Made by a program: the position numbers and the translations under genes. A stretch of 64,000 bases of DNA. Origin: Shewanella psychrotolerans (GTDB taxonomy: Bacteria; Pseudomonadota; Gammaproteobacteria; Enterobacterales; Shewanellaceae). Numbering within the stretch: position 1 is the first letter of the stretch; the number at the start of each line of letters is the position of its first letter. Of this stretch, positions 36,288-45,020 are shown piece after piece. The notes below the pieces were generated by a model. That model worked only from the letters and a program-made list of their open reading frames with translations. It was not told the origin of the DNA and ran no database searches. The DNA lies in contig NZ_CP080419.1 in assembly GCF_019457595.1 (NCBI RefSeq), positions 806,001-870,000 of the forward strand, read 5' to 3'.

Positions 36288-36422
36288 AATTACCGCCTTA
36301 AATTGATGTATGTCTGTTACATAAGTAGGGTGACACGTCTTAACTATAGTATTATCGGCTCTGTTTGGTAAAACCTTAGGGTGAACTTTTAATCGAACGT
36401 GTTCACCCAATAAAAGGTCTTA

Positions 36423-37832
36423 TTAGCTGTTTTTAGTCACCAGTTTTCTGGTTAGCGTCACGACAAAAGTTAAACCGATTGAGGCTGCTATCAAGCCCAC
36501 CGCTAGGGTGACATTTTGTAGCGCCGTTGGGTCAACTGCTAATGTGCCGCCTAGGCCAATCATCATAATGCCAGACATCAATTTTAGGGTTTGCCCCTCT
36601 TTTTCAGTGAGTTTACGTTTGCCTAGGGTCGCACTAAACGCAATAACAATAGCCGCAAGCGGGATCACGTAAACGACATTATAAAACACCAAATACATGT
36701 AACGTTCCACAGCTGGCAGTTCATGCATAGATAGAACGCTGGTGTAAATCATTGGGAAGCCTGCAGTACATAATAGCTCGTATGCATTAGCAAGAATGGC
36801 TAATACCACAGTGCCGGCTATCATCGCGGCCATACTGCTAGCACTCGTGAGTTTGCCCATTCGTTTTATCAAACCCGTTCTATTTTCGGCAGACATTGAT
36901 AAGGTGACTTCACCTTTGGTAAAGAAATAGTCCTTAATATTAAGCGTTCCTGCGATTAATGCCATTAGCCCTGCGCCTAGGATTATTAATCCCCCATCAC
37001 TGCCTGCGCCGAGTAACTCAAAAATATTGAGCCAAGCGATCATAAATAAGAAGTAGATAAAGCCAGAGAAAAAGACAAATATCCCGCCAACGATCAACAT
37101 GCGACTGCGGCTTTTGGCGTTAACCATAATGGATAGTAAAAACAGCAATACAAAGAAGGCGCATGGATTAAATGCATCGACTCCAGCAAGCACGACAGTA
37201 AGCACTGGAAGCGAAAGTGTTTCTGGTGCAATCACCCCAATAAGCGGTAATTCAATTGGTTGTACATTGCTAACCTGAGTTTCGTCGCTGTTGCTCAAGC
37301 CTAAATCACAGGTGCCTTCTTCTGCGCTTTCACTACAAGTGGCAAATAATGGGGATGCATCATCGGTAGAAGTATTAACGGACGTAACACCTGTGTCTGC
37401 TTCATCGATTTTTCCACCCAATGAGCGGTAGCATGTCTTGAGACTTTGTAAAATATACTCACCAGTAACCGCTTGGCTACTGTAGCCTACAGTAGCCTTT
37501 TCGCATGATGCTATATAGGGAACTGAACGTGCAGGCACCTTAGTTTCAGTGGCTATTTGCTGCCATTTATCCATGGTTCCTTCTGCTGAAACCATATAGG
37601 ACTCAAGCTCAATCCAAGGATATTTTTCAGGTAGTGCATCGATGAAAGGATGAGCCTCTGCACAATGAGGACAGGTCTTAGACCAGAAGAAGTACAATTT
37701 TATTTTTAGCTGGCCTTGCGCATCTACATAATGCCAGGTACTTGTCGCTGGGTTTGGACTGTCAGCTGCCTGACTAAATGATGGGATTGTACTAAAGAGT
37801 ATTAACAAACATAGAATCAGGGGTCTTAACAT
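36423..37832 (-). CDS. Thioredoxin domain fused to DsbD/CcdA-like membrane domain
   Basis: This 469-residue protein has a signal peptide (1-23), a periplasmic thioredoxin-like domain with redox pair C54/C57 (FWSKTCPHCAEA), a Ser/Asp-rich linker with several Cys, and a membrane part with about six to seven helices. Two membrane cysteines in FNPCAFFVLL and AYELLCTAGFP sit where CcdA/DsbD/ScsB proteins carry their electron-transfer cysteines. It likely moves electrons from cytoplasmic thioredoxin to periplasmic thiols in one chain. I chose the ATG at 37832 (MLRPLILCLL) with GGGAGGGAAT upstream; the extension to 37913 is unlikely. No obvious partner lies nearby. Confidence 0.82.
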   Translation of the reverse strand: MLRPLILCLLILFSTIPSFSQAADSPNPATSTWHYVDAQGQLKIKLYFFWSKTCPHCAEAHPFIDALPEKYPWIELESYMVSAEGTMDKWQQIATETKVPARSVPYIASCEKATVGYSSQAVTGEYILQSLKTCYRSLGGKIDEADTGVTSVNTSTDDASPLFATCSESAEEGTCDLGLSNSDETQVSNVQPIELPLIGVIAPETLSLPVLTVVLAGVDAFNPCAFFVLLFLLSIMVNAKSRSRMLIVGGIFVFFSGFIYFLFMIAWLNIFELLGAGSDGGLIILGAGLMALIAGTLNIKDYFFTKGEVTLSMSAENRTGLIKRMGKLTSASSMAAMIAGTVVLAILANAYELLCTAGFPMIYTSVLSMHELPAVERYMYLVFYNVVYVIPLAAIVIAFSATLGKRKLTEKEGQTLKLMSGIMMIGLGGTLAVDPTALQNVTLAVGLIAASIGLTFVVTLTRKLVTKNS

Positions 37833-38049
37833 ATTCCCTCCCCGGGAAGTGTTTACCAAATCAAGAGCATGATGACAAAGGCGTAAATCCTCTAGCAACA
37901 GTTTACTGTGCAAAAAAGGGGAGTTTAAGTTTATGTTCTCGATTTGCTATGGAAATCTTGAAATGTACGCAAAGTGTTAACCAGCACTGCTTTTTGCCTG
38001 CTGAAATAACACATGTATCGATTTTTGATTTAGCCAAAGTAGCTTAACA

Positions 38050-38484
38050 CTATTCAAGATTGTGAAGATTTTGGTTTGCGTCTGCGACAATCGTTTGCTC
38101 ATGTTCTGGTTGGCACCAATGTATGCTCAATGTGCGAGAGTCTGTGTTACTCGCGGTGAGGATACGAGTGACGACGGGTTGGTTATAGTCAGATTGTGAT
38201 AAATAGTTTCGGACACGCTCGATACGGCGATTCGCTAACCACATATCATACTGTCTCAGTTTCTTATCTGTTTGGCCTTTGAATACGGGGAACTCTAACA
38301 GCAAGTAGCCATTGTCAGACTGAGTCTTTTCTATTAACTGCTGTAATTGTTTTGTATGTTTATTAGCAAAGTACGAACTATTTTTTTCAAACGGAATATC
38401 GCCAAAATTTATGTTTTGTGGGCAATAAGCACTCGCTTGTAGGGGAAACAGAAATGGCACAACCACTATTAGCTGACGCTTCAC
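38050..38484 (-). CDS. Small periplasmic OmpA-like protein, unknown function
   Basis: This 144-residue protein starts at a GTG placed 8 bases after GGAGG; an in-frame TTG at 38499 overlaps that site and cannot be the start. Signal peptide about 1-18 (VVVPFLFPLQASA). The mature part, with F-x-K-N-S-S, LLLEFPVFKGQ, and DMWLANRRIERVRNYL, resembles the OmpA C-terminal peptidoglycan-binding fold in its N-x-x-L-A-x-x-R-x-x-x-V pattern. Three Cys (two near the mature ends) may form a disulfide. It may tether to the cell wall, but the match is partial. Confidence 0.6.
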   Translation of the reverse strand: MKRQLIVVVPFLFPLQASAYCPQNINFGDIPFEKNSSYFANKHTKQLQQLIEKTQSDNGYLLLEFPVFKGQTDKKLRQYDMWLANRRIERVRNYLSQSDYNQPVVTRILTASNTDSRTLSIHWCQPEHEQTIVADANQNLHNLE

Positions 38485-38806
38485 AGTGAACACCTCCAAT
38501 GTGTTTTATAAAGTAAAAATCTAAACCTCGGACGCAACTTAGGCCTTTTTCGCTTGAAAATCAATCATGTTTTTGCTCGCTACTGGTCAAATGTAATGAC
38601 AAAGCGATGCTATTTTTCTAGCGTCATAATCTAGTCGGATACTATCTTAATGGTTTTGCGTAGTAATTTGATTAAGTCTATGTATAAATGACAATTTATT
38701 GACTTTAGATTTCTATAAATAAAATGTTTGATAAATTTTCACTTTGTTTCGTCATTGCAGTAAACTGACTAAAGGTTGTGTGCAATTAAATAATGGTAAA
38801 GTCAAA
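38485..38806. other. Divergent intergenic region before the OhrR-like gene
   Basis: This gap of about 320 bases is AT-rich. It contains ACAATTTATTGAC near 38690, which has half-site resemblance to OhrR-type operators but no good symmetry. No gene or RNA was seen. Confidence 0.4.
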
Positions 38807-39271
38807 ATGAGTCAAGATAGTCAGCGTGATCCTCTCTCTTTGGAAAATCAGGTTTGTTTCTCGTTATATAGTGCGGCGAACGCTATGGTGCGTGCCTATA
38901 GACCTTTACTTGAACGTTTGGATTTAACCTATTCCCAGTATCTAGCGATGTTAGTGTTATGGCAACATCAGGGAATTAGCGTGAAAACACTTGGTGAAAA
39001 GCTGCATCTGGATTCTGGGACGCTAACTCCACTGCTTAAACGACTCGAAGCAAAGGGATTGGTCAACCGAGGCAGAAGTGAACTCGATGAAAGAGTAAGG
39101 GTTCTGCACCTTACCGATAAAGGGGCGTTGTTGAGAGAGCAGGCTGTAGAGGTTCCATTGCAAATGCGTTGTAAATTAGGTGGCGAACCCGAAGAGTTTG
39201 CCCAGTTAAAGCAACTTTGTGATAAGGCTTACCGCTACCTAGATAACGCTGATAAACCTGATAAGAACTGA
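38807..39271 (+). CDS. MarR-family regulator, OhrR-like
   Basis: This 154-residue winged-helix regulator has the helix SVKTLGEKLHLDSGTLTPLLKRLEAKGL and wing RSELDERVRVLHLT. The single N-terminal Cys C17 in ENQVCFSLYSAAN matches the peroxide-sensing Cys of OhrR proteins, which release DNA when oxidised by organic hydroperoxides. No ohr gene is adjacent; instead the next gene is a GlpD-like oxidoreductase. I prefer the ATG at 38807; the extension to 38744 adds 21 unconserved residues. Confidence 0.85.
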   Translation: MSQDSQRDPLSLENQVCFSLYSAANAMVRAYRPLLERLDLTYSQYLAMLVLWQHQGISVKTLGEKLHLDSGTLTPLLKRLEAKGLVNRGRSELDERVRVLHLTDKGALLREQAVEVPLQMRCKLGGEPEEFAQLKQLCDKAYRYLDNADKPDKN

Positions 39272-39305
39272 ATTTCGCAATAAGTGTGTAACCAGAGGAC
39301 GCAGT

Positions 39306-40475
39306 ATGGACGCTGTTGATGTAGTGATAATAGGCGCCGGTATTACGGGTGTCGGCATTGCCCAGTGTGCGCAAGCTGCTGGCTATCGTGTTCTCGTATT
39401 AGAAAAAGAGGGGATCGGAGAGAAAACCTCTGCTAATTCTAGTAAGCTAATTCATGGCGGTTTACGTTATTTAGAGACAGGGCAACTTAGTCTTGTGCGA
39501 CAGTCTTTGGCTCAGCGCAAGGCATTATTAACTTTAGCGCCAAACTTGGTTAAGCCTGTGCCTTTTTATATTCCTATTTATCAAGGGAGTAAGCGAGGTC
39601 CGTTAGCAATACGTGCGGGTTTAAGTCTTTATGCGATGTTAAGTGAATTTGATACTTTGGGGCAGTTTAAATCTGTCGACGCTAAAGAGTGGACTTCACT
39701 GGGATTAAAGCTTGAGGGATTGCGTGCAGTGTTTCGCTATTGGGATGCGCAAACAGATGATCATGCCTTAACCTTAGCCGTAGCAAAAAGTGCCAAAGCC
39801 TTAGGTGCAACTATTGAAATTAACGTCGATATTAAACACATCACTCATAACGCTGAAGGCTGTATCTTGGATTATCAATGTCAGCAACAAACCAAACAGA
39901 TCTTCGCTAAAAGTGTCATCAATGCTACCGGTCCTTGGGTTAATCAGACACTAGATCTAGTGTCACCCGCAATCTCTAAGGTCAACATAGAGTTAGTGCA
40001 GGGGAGTCATCTGGTGCTCGATATTCTGCCGCCAAGTGGGATTTTGTACCTTGAATCGATTTATGACAAACGCGTGGTGTTTGTGATCCCTTGGCATGGT
40101 AAGACTATGGTTGGCACCACAGAAACCCCAATCTCGACAATAGAAGATGCTGGAATAACTCGTGCCGAAACCGACTATTTACTGGGTATTTTTGCCCACT
40201 ATTTTCCACATCTCGCCGATAGTAATCAATTAGATAAAAAGATAGTCGGTCGTTATTGTGGTATTAGGGTGCTGCCAAAGCTAAGTGGCGAGGCATTTGA
40301 CCTTCCAAGAGAGACTTTGATGAGTAGCCAAGAAACTCACCCACATCTGTTAACTATTTATGGCGGTAAGTTAACCACTTTTCGCCATACTGCAGAGGTG
40401 GCAGTCACCTGGATTGCTGAGCAGTTAGGGGCGAGACCAATTAAAGCTGACATTAATTCACTGACTTTGGATTAA
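39306..40475 (+). CDS. GlpD-like FAD-dependent oxidoreductase, short form
   Basis: This 389-residue protein matches the FAD domain of glycerol-3-phosphate dehydrogenase: IIGAGITGVGIAQCA, LIHGGLRYLETGQLSLVRQSLAQR, VINATGPWVNQ, IPWHGKTMVGTTETP and YGGKLTTFRHTAE. GlpD proteins are about 500 residues, and the C-terminal helical domain is absent here, with a clean stop. It could still oxidise glycerol-3-phosphate or a related 2-hydroxy acid. No other glp gene is near. The upstream OhrR-like regulator ends 34 bases earlier, so the two may be co-transcribed. Confidence 0.82.
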   Translation: MDAVDVVIIGAGITGVGIAQCAQAAGYRVLVLEKEGIGEKTSANSSKLIHGGLRYLETGQLSLVRQSLAQRKALLTLAPNLVKPVPFYIPIYQGSKRGPLAIRAGLSLYAMLSEFDTLGQFKSVDAKEWTSLGLKLEGLRAVFRYWDAQTDDHALTLAVAKSAKALGATIEINVDIKHITHNAEGCILDYQCQQQTKQIFAKSVINATGPWVNQTLDLVSPAISKVNIELVQGSHLVLDILPPSGILYLESIYDKRVVFVIPWHGKTMVGTTETPISTIEDAGITRAETDYLLGIFAHYFPHLADSNQLDKKIVGRYCGIRVLPKLSGEAFDLPRETLMSSQETHPHLLTIYGGKLTTFRHTAEVAVTWIAEQLGARPIKADINSLTLD

Positions 40476-40595
40476 GGGCTATTGTATGAATCTAACTCTG
40501 CAGTGTTTAATAAATCCCAGTGATGGGATGATTTTTTACCGTAAAAGGGCTAAAGTGTAGCGCCTTTTTTATCCCGTTTAGCGAGTCCAGTTTTC

Positions 40596-41732
40596 GTGAA
40601 GTGTGCTTATTTCGATGCCAAGCAGTGCCTATCTTGTCGCAATATTGAGATGCCGTTGTCGGCGCAGTTAGCGGCAAAGTCAGCAGTACTAGGTGAGCTT
40701 TTTGCCGACATCTCCGTTGAGCAATGGTTGCCACCAATATCAGGTCCAGAGAGCGGATTTCGCAATAAGGCGAAAATGGTGGTGCTTGGCGCCGCGCATC
40801 AACCTATTTTAGGTTTAGTTAGCCCAAGTGGTCAGCCTGTTAGCTTGTGCGACTGTTCGCTTTATCCCCCAGAGATGCAGCAGTTGTTGCATCGACTCGA
40901 ACGCTTCGTACGCCAAGCTGGGATCCCGCCTTATCGCGTTGATAAACAAAAAGGCGAACTTAAGTATATCTTGCTGACGCGCAGTCAAGTGCGTGGTGAG
41001 TATATGCTGAGGTTTGTACTGCGTTCGACAACCGCGATTGAGCGCATCGAGCGGGAACTATCGACATTACTCTCTGAATATCCGCAGATAAAAGTGGTGT
41101 CAGTTAATCTGCAACCCGTTCACATGGCTATTTTGGAAGGTGACGAGGAGATCTTTCTGAGTGAAGCAACACGGTTAGAGGAGCGCTTCAATGATGTGCC
41201 TCTCTTTATTCGCCCTAAAAGTTTTTTCCAGACTCATCCAGAGATTGCCGAAAAACTGTATCAAACCGCTCGTGAATGGACTGCGCAATTACAACCTAGT
41301 GCGATTTGGGATCTGTTTTGTGGTGTGGGTGGTTTTGGCTTGCATTGCGCATCAAAGCAGATAGCACTAACGGGTATTGAAATTGAGCCTGAAGCCATCG
41401 CTTGTGCCAAGATGTCAGCAGCGGCAATGGGGCTTAAAAATGTGCAATTTACTGCACTTGATTCTACCGAATTTGCTCGTGGTGGCGATGCCCAAGATAA
41501 ACCCGATCTGATTATTGTTAATCCTCCAAGAAGGGGAATTGGCGAAGCGCTTTGTCATTCACTTAGTCAATTTGCCCCTAAGGCTATCTTATATTCAAGT
41601 TGTAATCCGTACTCCTTGGCTAAAGATCTACAACAGATCAATGGTTACCGAATCACTAAGGTACAACTTTTTGATATGTTTCCTCATACGGACCATTTCG
41701 AAGTACTAGTCATGTTACAACGTGAGATCTAA
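40596..41732 (+). CDS. rlmC: 23S rRNA (uracil(747)-C(5))-methyltransferase RlmC
   Basis: This 378-residue enzyme methylates U747 in 23S rRNA. It starts at GTG, which keeps the N-terminal Cys cluster ([14 protein letters not shown]) that holds the 4Fe-4S cluster with a fourth Cys in LCDCSLYP. Later motifs [24 protein letters not shown] and the catalytic Cys in [13 protein letters not shown] are intact. E. coli RlmC is close in length (375) and pattern; RlmD is longer with a TRAM domain, which is missing here. Confidence 0.93.
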   Translation: MKCAYFDAKQCLSCRNIEMPLSAQLAAKSAVLGELFADISVEQWLPPISGPESGFRNKAKMVVLGAAHQPILGLVSPSGQPVSLCDCSLYPPEMQQLLHRLERFVRQAGIPPYRVDKQKGELKYILLTRSQVRGEYMLRFVLRSTTAIERIERELSTLLSEYPQIKVVSVNLQPVHMAILEGDEEIFLSEATRLEERFNDVPLFIRPKSFFQTHPEIAEKLYQTAREWTAQLQPSAIWDLFCGVGGFGLHCASKQIALTGIEIEPEAIACAKMSAAAMGLKNVQFTALDSTEFARGGDAQDKPDLIIVNPPRRGIGEALCHSLSQFAPKAILYSSCNPYSLAKDLQQINGYRITKVQLFDMFPHTDHFEVLVMLQREI

Positions 41733-41827
41733 TCCTGCTTGATACCAAAGAGGCATTGACCAAAGTCTGTCATTAAGCTGTCACGCAGCAGTAATAATCT
41801 ATCGGCTCTATTGGATAAAAGGATGCG

Positions 41828-43009
41828 ATGGTGTTGGCGATTTTTTGGCAGTTTTTTCTATTAGGCTTGATGAGTTTCGGTGGTCCTGCTGCTCATATCG
41901 GTTATTTTAAAAAACGTTTCGTCGATGAATTAAATTGGCTCGATGCCAATACCTATGCCAGTTTTGTCGCGTTAAGCCAGGTGATCCCAGGGCCTGGCTC
42001 TAGTCAGGTAGGATTTGCCATTGGCTACCATAGATTTGGCTTACTTGGCGGTATAGCGGCGTTTTTAGGGTTTACTTCTCCCTCCTTTGTGTTGCTGTTC
42101 TCTCTGGCTGTTTCCAGTGATCCTTGGCTCAATGAAAGTTGGTTTAATGGTTTGATCCATGGGCTGAAGTTGATGGCCGTAGTGGTTGTTTTTGATGCCG
42201 TCCTATCTATGTATAATCAGTTTTGTCGTAAACTAATAACTCGGATAATAATGATGTTGGCGGCTATTATCTCGTTATCGATTTCAACTCTTTGGAGTCA
42301 GCTGGGCATATTGTTCATTGCAGGCGCCATGGGGTATTATTTTTTATCTCCCCGTTCTTTAAATGCAACACTACAGCGTCATCAATCTGCTCAATCAATC
42401 AAATTTAATTACAAGTGGCTAGTTTTATTTGTATTACTGTTTGCGTTTAGCTTGCTGTTTATTGATCAGAATGAACCAATGAGTCAGTTATTCGCTCAAT
42501 TTTATCAGGCAGGCGCTTTAGTTTTTGGTGGAGGCCATGTTGTGCTGCCATTACTAGAAATGACGGTTGGCCAGAATATGACTAGTGAACGTTTTCTTAC
42601 TGGGTATGCGATGGCGCAGGCCGTTCCTGGACCGATGTTTTCAATTGCTGCTTTTCTCGGTGCCGAACTACTTAACGATACACCATTGTTAGGGGCTGTT
42701 ATCGCAACAATAGCGATATTTTTGCCTGGTTTTTTGTTATTTTTAGCGGTATGTCACAGTTGGCAAAGCTCTCTTGAGCTTCCTTCAATACAAGGGGGGA
42801 TCTCGGGAATTAATGCGGCAGTTGTGGGCTTGCTTGTGACGGCTTTTGTTACTCCGGTGATGAGCAGTGCTTTGACTTCTTTGGTTGATGTTCTCATTGT
42901 GCTGATTGGTTTTAGTTTACTTAAACTATTTAGGCTCAACATTATGTGGTTGTTATTTATTTTTAGCCTGCTTGGTATTAGTTCAAATTTAACACTGCTT
43001 CTTGGATGA
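41828..43009 (+). CDS. chrA: Chromate transporter ChrA family
   Basis: This 393-residue polytopic membrane protein has two CHR domains, each marked by a Gly-rich motif: FFLLGLMSFGGPAAHIGYF near the N-terminus and AGALVFGGGHVVLPLL in the middle, plus PGPGSSQVGFAIGYH and PGPMFSIAAFLGA. The long form with two domains is characteristic of the ChrA efflux group. No other metal-resistance gene is adjacent. Confidence 0.92.
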   Translation: MVLAIFWQFFLLGLMSFGGPAAHIGYFKKRFVDELNWLDANTYASFVALSQVIPGPGSSQVGFAIGYHRFGLLGGIAAFLGFTSPSFVLLFSLAVSSDPWLNESWFNGLIHGLKLMAVVVVFDAVLSMYNQFCRKLITRIIMMLAAIISLSISTLWSQLGILFIAGAMGYYFLSPRSLNATLQRHQSAQSIKFNYKWLVLFVLLFAFSLLFIDQNEPMSQLFAQFYQAGALVFGGGHVVLPLLEMTVGQNMTSERFLTGYAMAQAVPGPMFSIAAFLGAELLNDTPLLGAVIATIAIFLPGFLLFLAVCHSWQSSLELPSIQGGISGINAAVVGLLVTAFVTPVMSSALTSLVDVLIVLIGFSLLKLFRLNIMWLLFIFSLLGISSNLTLLLG

Positions 43010-43248
43010 CATTATTTGCTTTATCTTAAAGCGTTCGATAAACAGAACGCTGCAATTAGTGTTAGGTGACTTGATCTATTTAACACTTTAATCTTATTGT
43101 ATTAACTAACGTTGCTTTCTTTTGCTGAAGAGTGTTCAATCAGCCAAATTATTGATCTATTACCGCCTCAGTATAAATAATCACTGATATTCCCATTTAT
43201 TAGCTATATTTTAGCTTGTAGATGCATCACTTGCCCCAGGAGAAAAAA

Positions 43249-44913
43249 ATGTGGCAATTAAAAATGAAGAATAAGCTGCTGGTTTTTGCACTATCGCCCT
43301 TGATTTTAAGTTTTTTGTTTTTGGTTTCGATTACCTATAACCTCGAATCTAGTTCACTTGAAGAGAACATGACCACTTTTCGAGATAGTCTCTATAGCGA
43401 ACGAAAGGCACAGTTAAAAGACCAAGTTGATATCGCATTGGATATCGTCGAGTACCAGTTAAGTCTTGGTTCTGCTGGGGATGTCAATAAAGCACTACGT
43501 AATGTCAAATTTGGCAGTGCGGGTTATTTCTATATTTACGATTTCGATGGTTTTAACCGTTTTCATGCAGTTAAGCCTGCATTAGAAGGTACTGCACAGA
43601 TCGGTATGACCGATCCCAATGGTAAGAAAATTGTTGCGGGACTTATCGATTCGGCGAGGCGCAACGATGGATTCTTTAATTACGATTACTCTAAGCCTGG
43701 GGTCACAGGGCTAGTACCTAAAATTGGCTACTCCGCCACCGTGCCGGGTAAAGAGTGGATTTTGGGAACGGGCGCTTATACCGATGATATCGATGTTCAG
43801 GTGGATAGCTACCGCGATGTGATGACTAATCATATGAATGATAAAATCATGATGATTATCTTTATCGCATTTATTTTAGTCGCAGTAACTGCAGTGGTTA
43901 TTTTAATTGCCGCACAGCGTATGGTTAATCCTATACATAACATGGTGCAAAACCTTGAAGATATCGCCAAAGGAGAAGGTGATTTAACCAAGCGTTTAAA
44001 TGTTCATGGTAGTGATGAAATTGCCATGCTGGGTAGAGCGTTTAATCAATTTGTCGATAAGCTTCAGGGGATTATCAAAGATGTTGCCAGAGCCACCCTT
44101 GAGGTCAAAGGTGGCGCCGACAATATTTCAGCGCAAACTGCCGCCATGGCCGCACAGTTGATTAGTCACAATAATGAAACCGACCAAGTGGTTACGGCTA
44201 TCACTGAGATGTCGGCGACAGCATCTGAAGTGGCAATGAATACCAGCCAGGTTGCAGAAGCGACCCATGCCGCCACTGATGATGTGAGTAATGCCCAGCA
44301 GTGTGTAGACAGCTCGTTACATGAAGTGTCTAACTTAATGTCTGAAATCGATACCGCAGCTAATCATATTAATTCGCTTAATGAGCAATCTCAGAGAATT
44401 AATAGCGTACTAAGCGTTATTGGTGGTATCGCAGAACAAACTAATTTGCTTGCACTTAATGCAGCGATTGAGGCGGCTAGAGCGGGAGAGCAAGGACGCG
44501 GTTTTGCGGTGGTTGCCGATGAAGTGAGAAGTTTAGCAAGTCGAACTCAGGCGAGCACTTTAGAGATTAATGAGATGCTGTCTGAGCTTCACAATCTGGT
44601 GTCGCTAGCGGTGACCAGTATGGAGTCGAGTCAGCAGAGCTGCCATCGTTCGGTCATCTCATCACGGGCGATTTCTGATAGTTTAGGTGCTGTCACCTCG
44701 GCGGTGACCTCTATCAACGATATGAGTACGCAAATTGCCACCGCAGCGACAGAACAAAGTTCGGTTACAGAAGAGATTAATCGAAACGTGTTTGCTATCC
44801 AAGATATCGTTAATGAGCTGTTGCAATCGAGCAACAATGCGTCTGATATTAGCCAAGGTTTGGCCAATGAAGGGCGTAACTTAGATAAGCTATTGGGACA
44901 GTTTAAGGTTTAG
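43249..44913 (+). CDS. Methyl-accepting chemotaxis protein with single Cache domain
   Basis: This 554-residue receptor has TM1 (about 7-28), a periplasmic sCache_2-type domain (about 30-195, with [13 protein letters not shown] and FNYDYSKPG), TM2 (about 203-226), a HAMP domain (about 230-285) and a cytoplasmic signalling hairpin with [24 protein letters not shown]. Cache domains of this type often bind small carboxylates or amino acids, but no ligand can be assigned. I chose the ATG at 43249, preceded by CAGGAGAAAAAA; the upstream frame to 43222 includes the ribosome site. There is no C-terminal CheR-binding pentapeptide. Confidence 0.93.
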   Translation: MWQLKMKNKLLVFALSPLILSFLFLVSITYNLESSSLEENMTTFRDSLYSERKAQLKDQVDIALDIVEYQLSLGSAGDVNKALRNVKFGSAGYFYIYDFDGFNRFHAVKPALEGTAQIGMTDPNGKKIVAGLIDSARRNDGFFNYDYSKPGVTGLVPKIGYSATVPGKEWILGTGAYTDDIDVQVDSYRDVMTNHMNDKIMMIIFIAFILVAVTAVVILIAAQRMVNPIHNMVQNLEDIAKGEGDLTKRLNVHGSDEIAMLGRAFNQFVDKLQGIIKDVARATLEVKGGADNISAQTAAMAAQLISHNNETDQVVTAITEMSATASEVAMNTSQVAEATHAATDDVSNAQQCVDSSLHEVSNLMSEIDTAANHINSLNEQSQRINSVLSVIGGIAEQTNLLALNAAIEAARAGEQGRGFAVVADEVRSLASRTQASTLEINEMLSELHNLVSLAVTSMESSQQSCHRSVISSRAISDSLGAVTSAVTSINDMSTQIATAATEQSSVTEEINRNVFAIQDIVNELLQSSNNASDISQGLANEGRNLDKLLGQFKV

Positions 44914-44933
44914 TTACTCTAAAGTGTAAAAGT

Positions 44934-44962
44934 AAAGGCCGCTATTTCATTAGCGGCCTTTT
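44934..44962 (+). terminator. Rho-independent terminator after the chemoreceptor gene
   Basis: AAAGGCCGCTA pairs with TAGCGGCCTTT around a 6-base loop, followed by T residues. Confidence 0.88.
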
Positions 44963-45020
44963 GTTGTGAGCACTGCTTTAACTACAGGCTTCTAGTCCTG
45001 TTTTAGTTCCGCTACTTTGA

